From: DATGJX01 sp963830545
GTDB lineage: Bacteria; Vulcanimicrobiota; Vulcanimicrobiia; Vulcanimicrobiales; Vulcanimicrobiaceae
Assembly (NCBI GenBank): GCA_963830545.1
Contig: CAWHMK010000001.1
Location: 1,426,001-1,490,000 of the forward strand
Length of the DNA stretch: 64,000 bases
Reading direction: 5' to 3'
Made by a program: the position numbers and the translations under genes. The notes beneath the pieces are model-generated. The model was not told where the DNA came from, made no database searches, and worked only from the letters and a program-made list of their open reading frames with translations. This document shows, piece by piece, positions 7,471 to 17,669 of this stretch. Each line of letters begins with the position of its first letter. Within the stretch, counting starts at the first letter, position 1.

Positions 7471-10400
7471 TTGCGCAAACCGATCGGTGCCGCAGTGGCG
7501 GCGGTGCTCATCGTACTGGTTACGCTGGCGGCGATCTATCACAACGGCGCCGTGCGCTTCGCGCTCACCGCGATCGTTCCGCTCGCAACCGGCTACAACA
7601 TCAGCGTTCGTGACCTGCGGTTAGAGTCGCACCACGGCGCGCTGACCGGCGTGCACGTTTCCCGCAGCGGACAGACGGTCCTCGACGCCGGACGCATCGA
7701 CCTCTATTACAATCTGCGCGATCTGTTTCCGGGGAGCAAGCATCGCTTCGGTGTGACGGCAATCACGATCGACCGCCCGCAGATTACCATCGTGCACAAT
7801 GAAAACGGGACCTACAACATCGCGATTCCACGCGCGGTCAGCGGCGGCACGCGACGGGCGCCGAACGACGTGCCGCTCGATTTTACGGTCCGCGTACGCG
7901 ACGCTTCGGCGTCGCTCGTCGACGAATACCGGTTCTACGAGGAAAGCCGCCGGCAGCGCGTGGATCGCATCAACATCGACATCGCCGTCAACTCGGCCAT
8001 TCAAACGCGCTACAGCGCGACGGGATACCTCGAAGACACCGGCGCACAGCCGTTCCGGATCGCGGGCACGATAAATTATGTGGAGGGCTACGCGCTGCAC
8101 CACGTTCACGTGCGCGCGATTCCTATTCGCGCCATCGGCAATTACTTCATCAATTCGACGGCCGCGAGAATAGTGGGCGGTACCGTTCGCGACTTCGACC
8201 TGCACGCGTGGGCGTACGGCATCGGCCCGGAGTCGAATGCCGCGTATCACCTCTCCGGCAGCGGCTATTTGACCGGCGGTCTGATGAACGTGCGGAGTTT
8301 GGACTCGCCCATCGCCCACATCGACGGGCGCATCAACGTGTTCGACAGCGGTTTTGCAGCCCCGCGCGCCACCGCAATGGTGGGGCATATTCCGATCGTA
8401 TTCGCGGGCGGCATTTTCGATTTCGCGAATCCGCAATTCCGCTTGGGCGTCGACGGACACGGCGATTTACGCGATCTGGGAGAGGTCGCGCATTTTGCGA
8501 AAGGCCTGCCGATTCACGGCGGCGTGCGCATTCACGCGCTCATCGAAGGCGACATCGGCGCGCCGGTGCTGATGATCGGCTACAGCGGCAGGCAGTTCAA
8601 TTACGGCGCGGTGCCGATACACGATCCGCGCGGCGTCGTCGCGCTCTATCAGAACCGGCTCATCGTGCTGCCGTTTCACGCAACGTACGACGGCATGAAG
8701 CTGCACCTGCAGGGTTTGCTGCAACTGGGTAAACAGGTGCAGAGCACGCTCGCGCTGCATGCCATTGGCCCGTCGGCCCGCATGCCGTATTTGGGCGCGC
8801 TGCTGCCCGATCAGCCGGTGGCGACTGAAGCATTACTGCAGGGGACCGACGTGCGGTTCGACGCGCGGGGATATCTGGTTTCGCTCACGCACCCCGAAGA
8901 TTTGAACGGTTTCTACGACGTCGACCGCCGCGGCGTCGGGACGTTCGGGCCGATCAGCGTGCATGCTGCAACGGGTGGATCGCTCGTCGCCGGTTTCAGT
9001 TTGGATCGTCCGAACGGAACCAGTGCGTTCTGGGCGTCCGTTCATGACATGCGTTTGCGCCAGCCGGTGCCCATCGTGATGCCGGGCGTCGGCATTCCGC
9101 AGTTGCCGCCGATCGACGCGCATATTCTCGAAGCGAACGTAGCCGGCAGCGGCTCGCTGCACGATACGGTGATCGGCGGATCGGTATACATGTCGCCCGC
9201 GACCATTGCGGGCGTTCCGTTCGATTCGATCGCCGCGCGTTTCGCAGGCCCGTTTGCGGCTTCGCGCATCAGTTCGGTGCACGCGGACGGACCCTGGGGA
9301 AGTTTCGACGGCAACGGCACGTTCGCGCCCAATCTCATCGTGGCACGCGGAAACTATTCCGGAACGTTCCACGGTTTGCGCATGTTCCTCGGAGGTTTCC
9401 CCGTGACCGGTGCGATCAGCGGCCCGATGGGCATTGCGATCGCGCAGGGCAAAATTTTCGTGCAGGCTCAAAACGCGCAGCTGCGCGGCGCGAACATGCA
9501 CGGTATTCCGATCAGCAGCATGTCGGGAACGATGGCGTACGACAACGGCGTGCTGCGTGTCTATTCGGCGCAAGCGCACGCAGCAGGCGGCACGGTCGTT
9601 GCGGCGGGCGACTTTGCAACGCAGCCGGGCTCCCGCTCCACGAGACTGACGCTCGCGACGACGCAGCTCGATGCGGCCAGCGCGATGCGCGGCTTCGGCA
9701 TTCCGATTTCCGGCGGAACGCTGCGAGCAGTCGGCGCAATCGCGCCGGGAGCCGCGGTGCCGGATCTCGATGCCGGCGTCGTCCTTCGCAACGGGCGCGC
9801 CGTCGGGTACGGACCATTTTCGGCAAGCGCGGAGGTCGCTATCGCGAGCAACACGCTGCACGTGCGCGACACGATCGCAGGCTTCGGGCGAACGTATGCA
9901 CATCTGAGCGGCACCATGGGCAATCTGGCGGGCGAGGCGCCGGCCTACGACATCACCGCAAGCGTACCCGCCGGGCAAATCGCGGCGATGGCGCAACTTG
10001 CGCGCGTGCCGGCGTACAATGCGGACGGAAGTTTCGACGGCCAGGTGCGCATCAACGGCTTCGGAACGCACCCCATCGTGCGCGGCGAGGTCGGCATTCC
10101 CGTCGGCGAGATCAACGGCATGGGCTTTAGCGACGCGATCGCGGCCATCGCCGCAACCCGCAGCGGCATCTCTGTTCAGCACGGCTCCGTGCAAGTCGGA
10201 TCGACGAAGGCGCATTTTTCCGCAGCCGTCGGAAAGAGCGAGATTGCATTTTCGATGCAGTCGCAGCACGCCGATCTGAGCGACTTCAACGATTACTTCG
10301 ACACGGGCGACACGCTCGCGGGAACCGGATCGCTCGACCTGGCGTTCTCGCACTTCGATGAGTTGACGTACACCTCGGGCGACATCCACATCGCCGGGCT

Positions 10401-12708
10401 GCGCTATCGCCGCTTTCCGATCGGCAACACGGACGCGAACTGGCGCAGCCTGCGAAACGTCGCGCAAGGCAAGGTGATGGTCGGCGGCGATCATGGCCGC
10501 CTTCACGCTTCCGGCACGATCGCGTTCGCGCCGGGCGTGCAGCTCGCGCAACTGATTGCGCATTCCCGCTACGACATCAACGGTACGCTGAGCGATTTCG
10601 ACTTGACGACGTGGCTGCCGGCGCTCGGTTTTCCGCAGATTCCGGTCACCGGACGCATCGACGGTACCGCGCAGGTGCGCGGATCGTATCCGCACTTGGG
10701 CGTCACGGGCAACGCATCGCTCGACAATGGTACGATCGGTCCGGTGTCGATCGAACGCGCCGAAATTGCGGCGCGCACCGCGCCGAAGGATCGCATCGAC
10801 GTAACGCACATGCTCTTCACGCTGGCCGCGCTGCAAGCCACCGGCAGCGGCAGCTTCGGACTCGTGCGTAACGCGCCGCTCGATTTCCAAGTCCACGCCG
10901 TCACCGACGATCTTCCGCGGCTCGTTGCGCAAGTTTCGAAAAAGCGCTTGGACGTGCGGGGGCACATCGAGTCGACGCTTTCGATCGGCGGCACCTTCGG
11001 CGCGCCGCATTTTTCGGCCGGCGTCGATGCGTCCAATCTGAACGTCTACGGATTGGCGATTCCCTCGTTCGTCGGTGAGGTGGATCTGCACCGGCGCCAT
11101 GTGGTCGTGCGAAACGCGGAGCTGTCGCTAGCGCGCGGACGCATTGCGATTGCGGGATCGCTGCCGCTTCAGCTCCAACCGTTTTCATTCGGCCCGGCGG
11201 ATTCGTCGGTAGCCATGGATCTGAGCGGCACGGACGTCGACCTCTCGCCGTTCGGCGCGCTGATGGGGAACGGCACGAAACTGGGCGGACGGCTCAACGG
11301 TCATCTGGGTATTTCCGGCACGGCCGGTAATCCGCGCGTCTTCGGCCAGCTCTCCGCGACGGACGCCAGCTACGTCAGCACACTCGAGGTCACGCCGATC
11401 ACGCACACCGTCGCGCAACTCACGTTCGAAGGAACGCGTGCGACGCTCGATCGCGCGAACGCACAGCTCGGCGGCGGCACGCTGCAGGCGAGCGGCTCCC
11501 TCAACTTCGGCGGCGGCCTCGGCGGCGGACCGCTGGGCTACGCAATCACGCTGCAGGCGCATCGCGCGCAGATTTCGATGCCGCAGTTCGGATCGGGAAC
11601 CTTCGATTCGTCGCTCACGCTGCAGCGCACGCCGGGGACGCTGGCGCTGCTCAAAGGCAAAGCGGCGCTGACCGACACGGTCATTTCCTTTAACTCGCTG
11701 CTCGCGCTGAGCGGCGGCTCGCCGGGAGCACCGTCAGCGGGCCTGCCCTTCAACCTGGGCTTCGACGTCGGAATCACTGCCGGGCGCGGCGTGCGCGTAC
11801 GCAGCGGCGGCCCAGGCGTCTTCGGACTCGACATTTCGGGCCAAGGCGACGCGCTGCTGACCGGAACGCTCCGCCACCCGCTCATGTCCGGCCAGTTCAA
11901 CTCTGCCGGCGGAACGCTCACGCTCATCGACCGCGCCTTCAAAGTCCAGCAGGGCCGCGTCACGTTCAATCCCGCCAACGGCGCGCTGCCGGACATCTAC
12001 GCCGTTGCGACGACCACCGTCACCAACCCGGACCCGAACACTCAGCGCAATCCCACCGGCAGCACGGAGATTACGGCGCGGGTCAACGGCACGGTGCCGA
12101 ACGTGAACATCGACTTCACGTCGAGTCCCGGCGGCTACACGAAGGAACAGATATTGGCGCTGCTGCTGCCGCTGAACTCGTTGGCGGGCCCCATCCAGTT
12201 CACGGACACGGGGGTCGTTCTGCCGCAAGGGCAGCTCGCGGGCGCGCCCGCGCCCGGCAGCGGTGCGGCGTTGCCCAACTTGTTCGAGGTTCGGCAAAAC
12301 GGAACGGTGACGATCGGTCAGGAGGCGTTCAGCATCCTCAACGCCCAGTTCGCGACGGGGCTGCTCGCGCCGCTCGAAACCGCACTGGGCAGCACGCTCG
12401 GTCTTTCGGACGTGAATCTGACCGTCGACTACGGCGGAAACCTGGGTATCAGCTTGCGCCGTCCGCTCGGTCCCAACGTCTACGCAGTGTACGGCACGAC
12501 GTTCGGTGTGCCGGTCCGGCAGACGTACGGCTTCGCGTACCAGCCGAACGCCTTCACGTCGGCGCAATTCACGATGTTTTTCCAGCAGGGACCGACGCCG
12601 CTGTTCCTAAGCCCAGGAGCGGTGCTCTCAACGAACCCGCGCGCGACCGCCGGCCAGGCGATCCAGGGCGAAAGCGGCTTCACCTTCCTCTTTCAACGGC
12701 TGTTTTAG
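7471..12708 (+). CDS. tamB: Translocation/assembly module TamB-like (AsmA/DUF490 superfamily) protein
   Basis: TamB-type proteins are very long envelope-spanning proteins. They help insert outer-membrane proteins and move phospholipid between membranes. The product is 1745 residues. An N-terminal uncleaved membrane anchor (about residues 5-25, AAVAAVLIVLVTLAA) is followed by some 1400 residues of repetitive beta-rich sequence. The C-terminal DUF490 domain has LTGTLRHPLMSGQFNSAGGT and ends in a barrel-like IQGESGFTFLFQRLF. The TTG start at 7471 follows GGAGGG at good spacing. It directly precedes bamA, the usual partner context. Confidence 0.9.
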   Translation: MRKPIGAAVAAVLIVLVTLAAIYHNGAVRFALTAIVPLATGYNISVRDLRLESHHGALTGVHVSRSGQTVLDAGRIDLYYNLRDLFPGSKHRFGVTAITIDRPQITIVHNENGTYNIAIPRAVSGGTRRAPNDVPLDFTVRVRDASASLVDEYRFYEESRRQRVDRINIDIAVNSAIQTRYSATGYLEDTGAQPFRIAGTINYVEGYALHHVHVRAIPIRAIGNYFINSTAARIVGGTVRDFDLHAWAYGIGPESNAAYHLSGSGYLTGGLMNVRSLDSPIAHIDGRINVFDSGFAAPRATAMVGHIPIVFAGGIFDFANPQFRLGVDGHGDLRDLGEVAHFAKGLPIHGGVRIHALIEGDIGAPVLMIGYSGRQFNYGAVPIHDPRGVVALYQNRLIVLPFHATYDGMKLHLQGLLQLGKQVQSTLALHAIGPSARMPYLGALLPDQPVATEALLQGTDVRFDARGYLVSLTHPEDLNGFYDVDRRGVGTFGPISVHAATGGSLVAGFSLDRPNGTSAFWASVHDMRLRQPVPIVMPGVGIPQLPPIDAHILEANVAGSGSLHDTVIGGSVYMSPATIAGVPFDSIAARFAGPFAASRISSVHADGPWGSFDGNGTFAPNLIVARGNYSGTFHGLRMFLGGFPVTGAISGPMGIAIAQGKIFVQAQNAQLRGANMHGIPISSMSGTMAYDNGVLRVYSAQAHAAGGTVVAAGDFATQPGSRSTRLTLATTQLDAASAMRGFGIPISGGTLRAVGAIAPGAAVPDLDAGVVLRNGRAVGYGPFSASAEVAIASNTLHVRDTIAGFGRTYAHLSGTMGNLAGEAPAYDITASVPAGQIAAMAQLARVPAYNADGSFDGQVRINGFGTHPIVRGEVGIPVGEINGMGFSDAIAAIAATRSGISVQHGSVQVGSTKAHFSAAVGKSEIAFSMQSQHADLSDFNDYFDTGDTLAGTGSLDLAFSHFDELTYTSGDIHIAGLRYRRFPIGNTDANWRSLRNVAQGKVMVGGDHGRLHASGTIAFAPGVQLAQLIAHSRYDINGTLSDFDLTTWLPALGFPQIPVTGRIDGTAQVRGSYPHLGVTGNASLDNGTIGPVSIERAEIAARTAPKDRIDVTHMLFTLAALQATGSGSFGLVRNAPLDFQVHAVTDDLPRLVAQVSKKRLDVRGHIESTLSIGGTFGAPHFSAGVDASNLNVYGLAIPSFVGEVDLHRRHVVVRNAELSLARGRIAIAGSLPLQLQPFSFGPADSSVAMDLSGTDVDLSPFGALMGNGTKLGGRLNGHLGISGTAGNPRVFGQLSATDASYVSTLEVTPITHTVAQLTFEGTRATLDRANAQLGGGTLQASGSLNFGGGLGGGPLGYAITLQAHRAQISMPQFGSGTFDSSLTLQRTPGTLALLKGKAALTDTVISFNSLLALSGGSPGAPSAGLPFNLGFDVGITAGRGVRVRSGGPGVFGLDISGQGDALLTGTLRHPLMSGQFNSAGGTLTLIDRAFKVQQGRVTFNPANGALPDIYAVATTTVTNPDPNTQRNPTGSTEITARVNGTVPNVNIDFTSSPGGYTKEQILALLLPLNSLAGPIQFTDTGVVLPQGQLAGAPAPGSGAALPNLFEVRQNGTVTIGQEAFSILNAQFATGLLAPLETALGSTLGLSDVNLTVDYGGNLGISLRRPLGPNVYAVYGTTFGVPVRQTYGFAYQPNAFTSAQFTMFFQQGPTPLFLSPGAVLSTNPRATAGQAIQGESGFTFLFQRLF

Positions 12709-12861
12709 AGGCGCGAACGCGAGGCTCGTTGGGCAAGGACACGATAGCGCGTTCGCGAACAGCGGTGCGGGTCGAAACGAAACACGGCGCTCATGCGGCG
12801 CGTTACAGTCCTAACGCCACCAGCGTTGGAGCGATCGAACTCTCAAGGGAAAGATTTTTTG

Positions 12862-15147
12862 ATGACCTCAAGCCTCTGGCGTGCGCGCGGCGCGCTCCAC
12901 CGGTGTGCGGGACTGATCCTGGCACTTGCATCCATCCTCATGGCAATCTCGCCGGTGCCGGCACGCTCGGCTTCCGCTCCCAAAATCGTTTCGGTCGACG
13001 TTTCCGGAAACGTGCACGTCCCGACGCAGACGATCATGGCGGTCGTGCAAGCTCGTCCGGGTCAGCCGTATAATCCGCAGGTCGTGCAGGCCGATCTTCA
13101 GCGCATCTTCGGGTTGGGCTATTTCGCCGATCAGGCGGCGCCGCTGATTCGCCAGCGTCCGGGCGGTATTGCGATCACCTATCGCGTCATCGAGAACCCC
13201 GTCATCACGAAGATCTTGTTCAGCGGCAACCAGCACGTGCCGGCGGATACGCTGCTCGCGCTCATGGACACGTCGATCGGGCAGGTGCTCAACATGAACA
13301 CCTTGCGCAACGACTTCCTGAAGATCAATTCGTATTACGATCGCATCGGCTACGGCGGCCAGCTCGCGACCCACGTCAAGAATCTGAACATCGATCCGAA
13401 GTCCGACGCACTCACCGTCGACATCCAGGAAGGCCTGACGATCACGGACGTCGCGATTGCCGGCGATCCGCTGCTTCCCCCACCGCTCATTCTTCCGGTG
13501 CTCAGCGCGAAACCCGGACAAGAGTTTTCCGAGCAGATGCAGCAGCAGGACTACGCCGCAGTGCAAAAACTGTACGACAAGTACAACTTGATCGTGGCGA
13601 GCTTCGACGAAGGCATCGACCCGACGTCGATCGATCAGAAAGCCGGAACCGCTCGAGTCAAGGCGGACGTCTATATCGCGCGCGTGGGCTTGGTGCAAAT
13701 TACCGGCAACACGAAGACGAAGGACCAAGTGATCCGCCGCGAGCTCGGCTTGCGTCCGGGAATGATTCTCACGAAGAACGGCGTGCAGCGCGATCTCGAA
13801 CGCCTCAACAACACGGGCTTTTTCGCCAAGGTCGACGTCAATCCCAAACCATGTCCCGAAGAGATGTCGAAGAAAGATCCGGGCTGCGTTACGCTGCAAT
13901 GGATCGTCACCGAGCAGAAGACGGCTTCCGCTTCGGTCGGTGCCGGATATTCAGGCGGCTTGACGGGCCAGGGGCTGTACGGAACGATCGGCTATCAGGA
14001 CAACAACCTGCACGGCACGGGCAACGCGGTTTCGGTGCAGTTCGAACGCGGCGCGCGCAGCTACGTCACGCAGGCGCAAATCTCGATCCCTTATCTGGGC
14101 AACACCCTGCAATCGCAGAAGTGGAGCGTGGGCGGTTCGATTTTCGCCAACGGGTACACGTACTTCTATCCCGTGTACACGACGGCGATCGGCGCTGCGG
14201 CAATCGCGCAGCCCGCGCCGGGCGCATCGCCGGTTCCGGTCCCGGTGACGCTGCTGCCGAGCGGCAACGCCCAGATCATCAACGGCATCGTTTCGACCAG
14301 TACCGCGAAATCCGCAGGCGTCAACTTCAGCGTCGGCCGCCGGCTGTCCGATTACATCACCGCGAGCGTATTGACCGCCGTCGAGAACGTCACGAACAGC
14401 ACGACCGTGCCTTCGCCGTATTTCTTCCAGGGCGCGCAGCCGAACATCGTCGTGGGTCCGACGCCCGGACCGCTGACCAACCTGAGCAGCAATACGGGAA
14501 GCTTCGGCATCAACGCCACCTCGATTGCGAACATCAACACGGGGCAGCCGTACCGCCTCAATCAGGTGACGTTCGGGTTGGCAACCAATCCTGCGACGAT
14601 GCTCGACGACATCTTCAATCCGCGGCACGGCTCGACGTTCTCGCTGACGGAAACGGTTTCGACCCCCTCGCTCGGCTCCAACTTCAGCTTCACGCAAACC
14701 GGACTGGACCTGGCGAAGTTCCTTCCGATACTCAAGGACTCGACGCTGGCGCTGCACGGTCAAGGGCGCACCTCGACCGGCGCGATTCCGCCGAGCAATC
14801 TGTACACGTTCTCCGATCAACAGCTGCGAGGCTATAACAGCGTTTTCTACGGCACCGACACGATGCTCGGTCAGATCGAGTTGCGTAAGCCGCTCACCCC
14901 GGATCGTAAGTTCGGCATCGCGCTTTTCGTTGACGAAGGCGGGTTCCGGGTGCGCGGCGCGCAACCGCTTCTCGATCCGTATACCAACCGCATCATCGGC
15001 TATCCCAATGAATGGGACTGGCGCGGCGACTACGGAATCGGCTTGCGATTCGACGTACCGCAGCTCGGCTTGCATACGATTCGAATCGACTTTGCCAAAG
15101 GCTCACAGGGCACGCATACCAGCTTCGGCATCGGCCAAAGCTTCTAA
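12862..15147 (+). CDS. bamA: Outer-membrane protein assembly factor BamA
   Basis: BamA is the Omp85 core of the beta-barrel assembly machine. The ATG at 12862 follows AAGGGA and gives a signal peptide (to about residue 38, ARSASA). Four POTRA-like repeats are visible by their SGN/TGN turns (VSGNVHVPTQT, FSGNQHVPADT, IAGDPLLPPPL, ITGNTKTKDQV). The C-terminal barrel begins near residue 380 and ends in phenylalanine (SFGIGQSF), the outer-membrane signature. A Pro/Ala-rich loop near residue 455 is longer than usual. The 761-residue frame is intact. Confidence 0.95.
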   Translation: MTSSLWRARGALHRCAGLILALASILMAISPVPARSASAPKIVSVDVSGNVHVPTQTIMAVVQARPGQPYNPQVVQADLQRIFGLGYFADQAAPLIRQRPGGIAITYRVIENPVITKILFSGNQHVPADTLLALMDTSIGQVLNMNTLRNDFLKINSYYDRIGYGGQLATHVKNLNIDPKSDALTVDIQEGLTITDVAIAGDPLLPPPLILPVLSAKPGQEFSEQMQQQDYAAVQKLYDKYNLIVASFDEGIDPTSIDQKAGTARVKADVYIARVGLVQITGNTKTKDQVIRRELGLRPGMILTKNGVQRDLERLNNTGFFAKVDVNPKPCPEEMSKKDPGCVTLQWIVTEQKTASASVGAGYSGGLTGQGLYGTIGYQDNNLHGTGNAVSVQFERGARSYVTQAQISIPYLGNTLQSQKWSVGGSIFANGYTYFYPVYTTAIGAAAIAQPAPGASPVPVPVTLLPSGNAQIINGIVSTSTAKSAGVNFSVGRRLSDYITASVLTAVENVTNSTTVPSPYFFQGAQPNIVVGPTPGPLTNLSSNTGSFGINATSIANINTGQPYRLNQVTFGLATNPATMLDDIFNPRHGSTFSLTETVSTPSLGSNFSFTQTGLDLAKFLPILKDSTLALHGQGRTSTGAIPPSNLYTFSDQQLRGYNSVFYGTDTMLGQIELRKPLTPDRKFGIALFVDEGGFRVRGAQPLLDPYTNRIIGYPNEWDWRGDYGIGLRFDVPQLGLHTIRIDFAKGSQGTHTSFGIGQSF

Positions 15148-15160
15148 CTCCTCGAGGACC

Positions 15161-15967
15161 ATGGATAATCGAAAACTCATTCGTTTGCTGGCTGCCGCCG
15201 CGGTCTTGACGTTTATCGCGGCGCCGGCCGCCATTGCCGCGGACCTGAGCGACGTCGGATTCATCGACCAGGCCGCAGTCGGATCACTTCCGCAATTTCA
15301 AAAAGCCAACGCTCAGGTCGCGCAATACAAGGCGCAGCTCGATCCGCAGTTCGCAGCCGCGATGAAGCGTGCCAAGTCCGCTGCCGACCAGCAGCGCGTT
15401 CAGGCAGACTTCCAACAGCGTTTCGTCAACGAGCAGCGGCAAGTGCTCGGACCGCTGTTCGGGCGCGCGCAAGCCGCGATCGCGCAGGTCAGCTCCAACC
15501 GCCGGCTTTCGGTGATCGTCGACAAACGCATCGTCGTATTCGGCGGGCAAGACATCACCAAAGACGTGATCGATCTGGTCGACGGCCCCGGGGCGGTCGT
15601 ACCGCCTGCCGCGCCGCCGTCGAGTTCGTCCATCGGCTTCGTCGATCAAAACCAGATCGATCAAGTTCCGAAGATCAAGACCGCCAACGACGACTTCAGC
15701 AAATGGGCGAGCAGCCAGCGCGCGCAGGCGCTCAAGCAGATGCAGACGGCCAAGAACGATCCGAAAAAAGAGCAGCAGATCTTCCAAAATTACCAGAAGA
15801 CGCTCACCGACCAGCAGCAAAAGGTGCTCAAACCGCTCGTCGATCAGACGCGCGACGCAATGGGCAAAGTTGCCGCGCAGAAGCACTTGATACTGGTCGT
15901 CGATCGATCGGACGTAATCTACGGGGGTACGGACATCACGACCGATGTCCAAAATGCGCTCAAGTAA
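15161..15967 (+). CDS. Skp/OmpH-like periplasmic chaperone, two tandem domains
   Basis: Skp-family chaperones hold unfolded outer-membrane proteins in the periplasm before delivery to BamA. The 268-residue product has a cleavable signal peptide (MDNRKLIRLL...AIAA). It then carries two OmpH-like units, each starting G-F-[IV]-D-Q and ending with a D-I-T-x-D-V motif (GGQDITKDVIDLV and GGTDITTDVQNAL). Each unit has a Gln/Ala/Lys-rich coiled-coil middle. It begins 13 bp after bamA. The gene end overlaps the next Skp-like gene by 23 bp. Confidence 0.82.
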   Translation: MDNRKLIRLLAAAAVLTFIAAPAAIAADLSDVGFIDQAAVGSLPQFQKANAQVAQYKAQLDPQFAAAMKRAKSAADQQRVQADFQQRFVNEQRQVLGPLFGRAQAAIAQVSSNRRLSVIVDKRIVVFGGQDITKDVIDLVDGPGAVVPPAAPPSSSSIGFVDQNQIDQVPKIKTANDDFSKWASSQRAQALKQMQTAKNDPKKEQQIFQNYQKTLTDQQQKVLKPLVDQTRDAMGKVAAQKHLILVVDRSDVIYGGTDITTDVQNALK

Positions 15968-17257
15968 GATCCTCGCGGCAGCAGTGCTGACGGCGCTTGC
16001 GCTCGGGGCGTGCGCGCATCAGCCCAAACCCGACGATCCGAACGTTCGCGGTATCGGGTACGTGCGCATCGAGGACGCCATCAAAGTGCATCCGCTCTAT
16101 CCGCAGTTGTCGCAGCTGCAGGATTCCATCGACGCGCTCAACTTGAAGGCCCTGGGCGCGGCAGCAGTGCCGCGGACGGCAGCGCAGATCGCGCAGGAAA
16201 CGCAGGAACTCAATCGCGAGCTGCATTCGGCGCAAGATCGCGCGAACGCGATTCTGCGTCAAAAGCAGTCCGACTACGAGCAGCGCGAACAGGCGGCAAT
16301 CCGGGCCGCGCTGAGCGCCGCGGGAGCGGGAACCAACGGCAACGAGTCCGTGTCGGCGATGCAGAACGTTTCGGCGCAGCAGGCGCAGCAAGTCGCGGCG
16401 CAGGCGAATGCGGATTTTCAAGCCTACCAGCAGGGCGTCATATCGCAAGACAATGCGGCGGAGCAGCAAATCAGCCGGCAGTTGAGTGCGCGCGCAGACA
16501 GCGCTTACCGGCAGCGAGCCATTCAACTGCAGGAAAAGGAATCGCAACTGAGTTTGGAGCTCTCGCAGCAGGACGCCGCAAAGCGCCTGGATTTGCGCAT
16601 GCGGTTGGGAAACCTCGCGCTTTCCGACGCGCAGCGCAAACAGTACCGCGATCAGCTGGCCGCGCTCGACGCGAGCGAAACGGCGGGGGTGGACGCGCAG
16701 CGCAAACGCGACCAGCAGCAGCTCGCCGATTATCAGAAACGAGCTGCGCGCGCAGACCTCACAGCAAATTGCAGCGCAGGTGGGAAAGATTCGCGGCGAA
16801 ACGCAGGCCAAACTGCAGCAGCGCCATAATGAAGTGAGCCGCCAAGTGAGCTCGCAGTTGCAAGGCTTGCAGCCGGCGGCGATACCCTCGAATCTGCCTG
16901 CGTCCACGCGCGAGCGGCTCGCGCAGATCGATCGGCAATACAAATCGCAATTTCAGGCCGACGCGCAGAAAACGATTCAGCAGTATCAGACGACCAAGGC
17001 GAACTTGGATTCACAGTACGCGACGCTGCAAGGCGCCAACGGTGCGGCAACCGGCGCGGCCGGCACACAGCTCGCGCAGCTGCAGCGCCAGCGCGACGAT
17101 CTCTACAACAAAATGGTCGATCAGGTAAAACGCGATGCCGGAGTCTGTTGCGGCAAAGCGAGGATTGCAAGTAGTCTTCATCAGCGTCGTTGCGGCTCCC
17201 GGCGGCATCGATCTGACGGGCGACGTGGAAAAGGACATCGAGAGCTTACATCAGTGA
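15945..17257 (+). CDS. Skp/OmpH-like lipoprotein, long coiled coil (frame broken twice)
   Basis: The start MSKMRSSKILAAAV ends in a lipobox LGAC, so this is a predicted lipoprotein. About 380 residues of Gln/Ala-rich coiled coil follow, then an OmpH-type end (VVFISVVAAPGGIDLTGDVEKD). The frame breaks twice, each time by +1: near 16741-16758 and at about 17143. Removing the middle base of AGACC (16754-16758) and AGTCT (17142-17146) gives one 436-residue frame. That is far longer than a normal Skp (~160), so the coiled-coil tentacles are probably extended or duplicated. Confidence 0.72.
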
Positions 17258-17661
17258 AAAAACGAATCGTCATCATCGCCGCACTGGCGGCGCTCACGCT
17301 TACCGCCTGCGGTCAATCCAGCCCGGTAGGCTTGCTCGACGTGCAGCGGCTCACCGCGAACTGGCCGCAGTATAACAACGTGCAGAACCAACTGCTTGCC
17401 GACGAGCGCGCAATCGAGACCGGAAGGGGCTCGGCGGCGCAAAAGCAGCGGCAGGCGGCGCAGCTGCAGGCGAAATACTCCGGGCTGTCCGCGCAGCTGG
17501 TCAAACAGATCAAAGACGCCGCGGCGAAAGTCGCGCAGCAGAAGAATCTGAAACTGGTCGTTACGCGCGAGTTCATCGGTTACGGCGGCACCGACATCAC
17601 CGGCGATGTCGAGAAACAGATGGGCATAACCGAAAGCGCATCGCCTAGTCCGAGTCCGTAG
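17254..17661 (+). CDS. Small Skp/OmpH-like lipoprotein
   Basis: This 135-residue protein has a lipoprotein signal (IIAALAALTLTAC, cleavage before Cys). An OmpH-like core starts GLLDVQRLTANWPQYN and ends YGGTDITGDVEKQMG. The GTG start overlaps the stop of the previous gene (GTGA). It ends in a short Ser-Pro tail. It is the third Skp-family member in a row and the smallest. A role tethered to a membrane, handing barrels to BamA or to the Lpt bridge, is inferred only from family and position. Confidence 0.75.
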   Translation: MKKRIVIIAALAALTLTACGQSSPVGLLDVQRLTANWPQYNNVQNQLLADERAIETGRGSAAQKQRQAAQLQAKYSGLSAQLVKQIKDAAAKVAQQKNLKLVVTREFIGYGGTDITGDVEKQMGITESASPSPSP

Positions 17662-17669
17662 GCTCGCGC

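Noticed and set aside
4612..7542. 976-codon open frame on the minus strand across gyrB and the end of the dciA gene
   Set aside because: It lies antisense to well-recognised genes with intact motifs, is Arg/His/Val-rich with no recognisable domain, and is the expected shadow of a high-GC coding strand.
8833..11100. 755-codon minus-strand frame inside tamB
   Set aside because: Arg/Ala-rich antisense frame without domains or a ribosome site; it reflects third-position GC bias of tamB.
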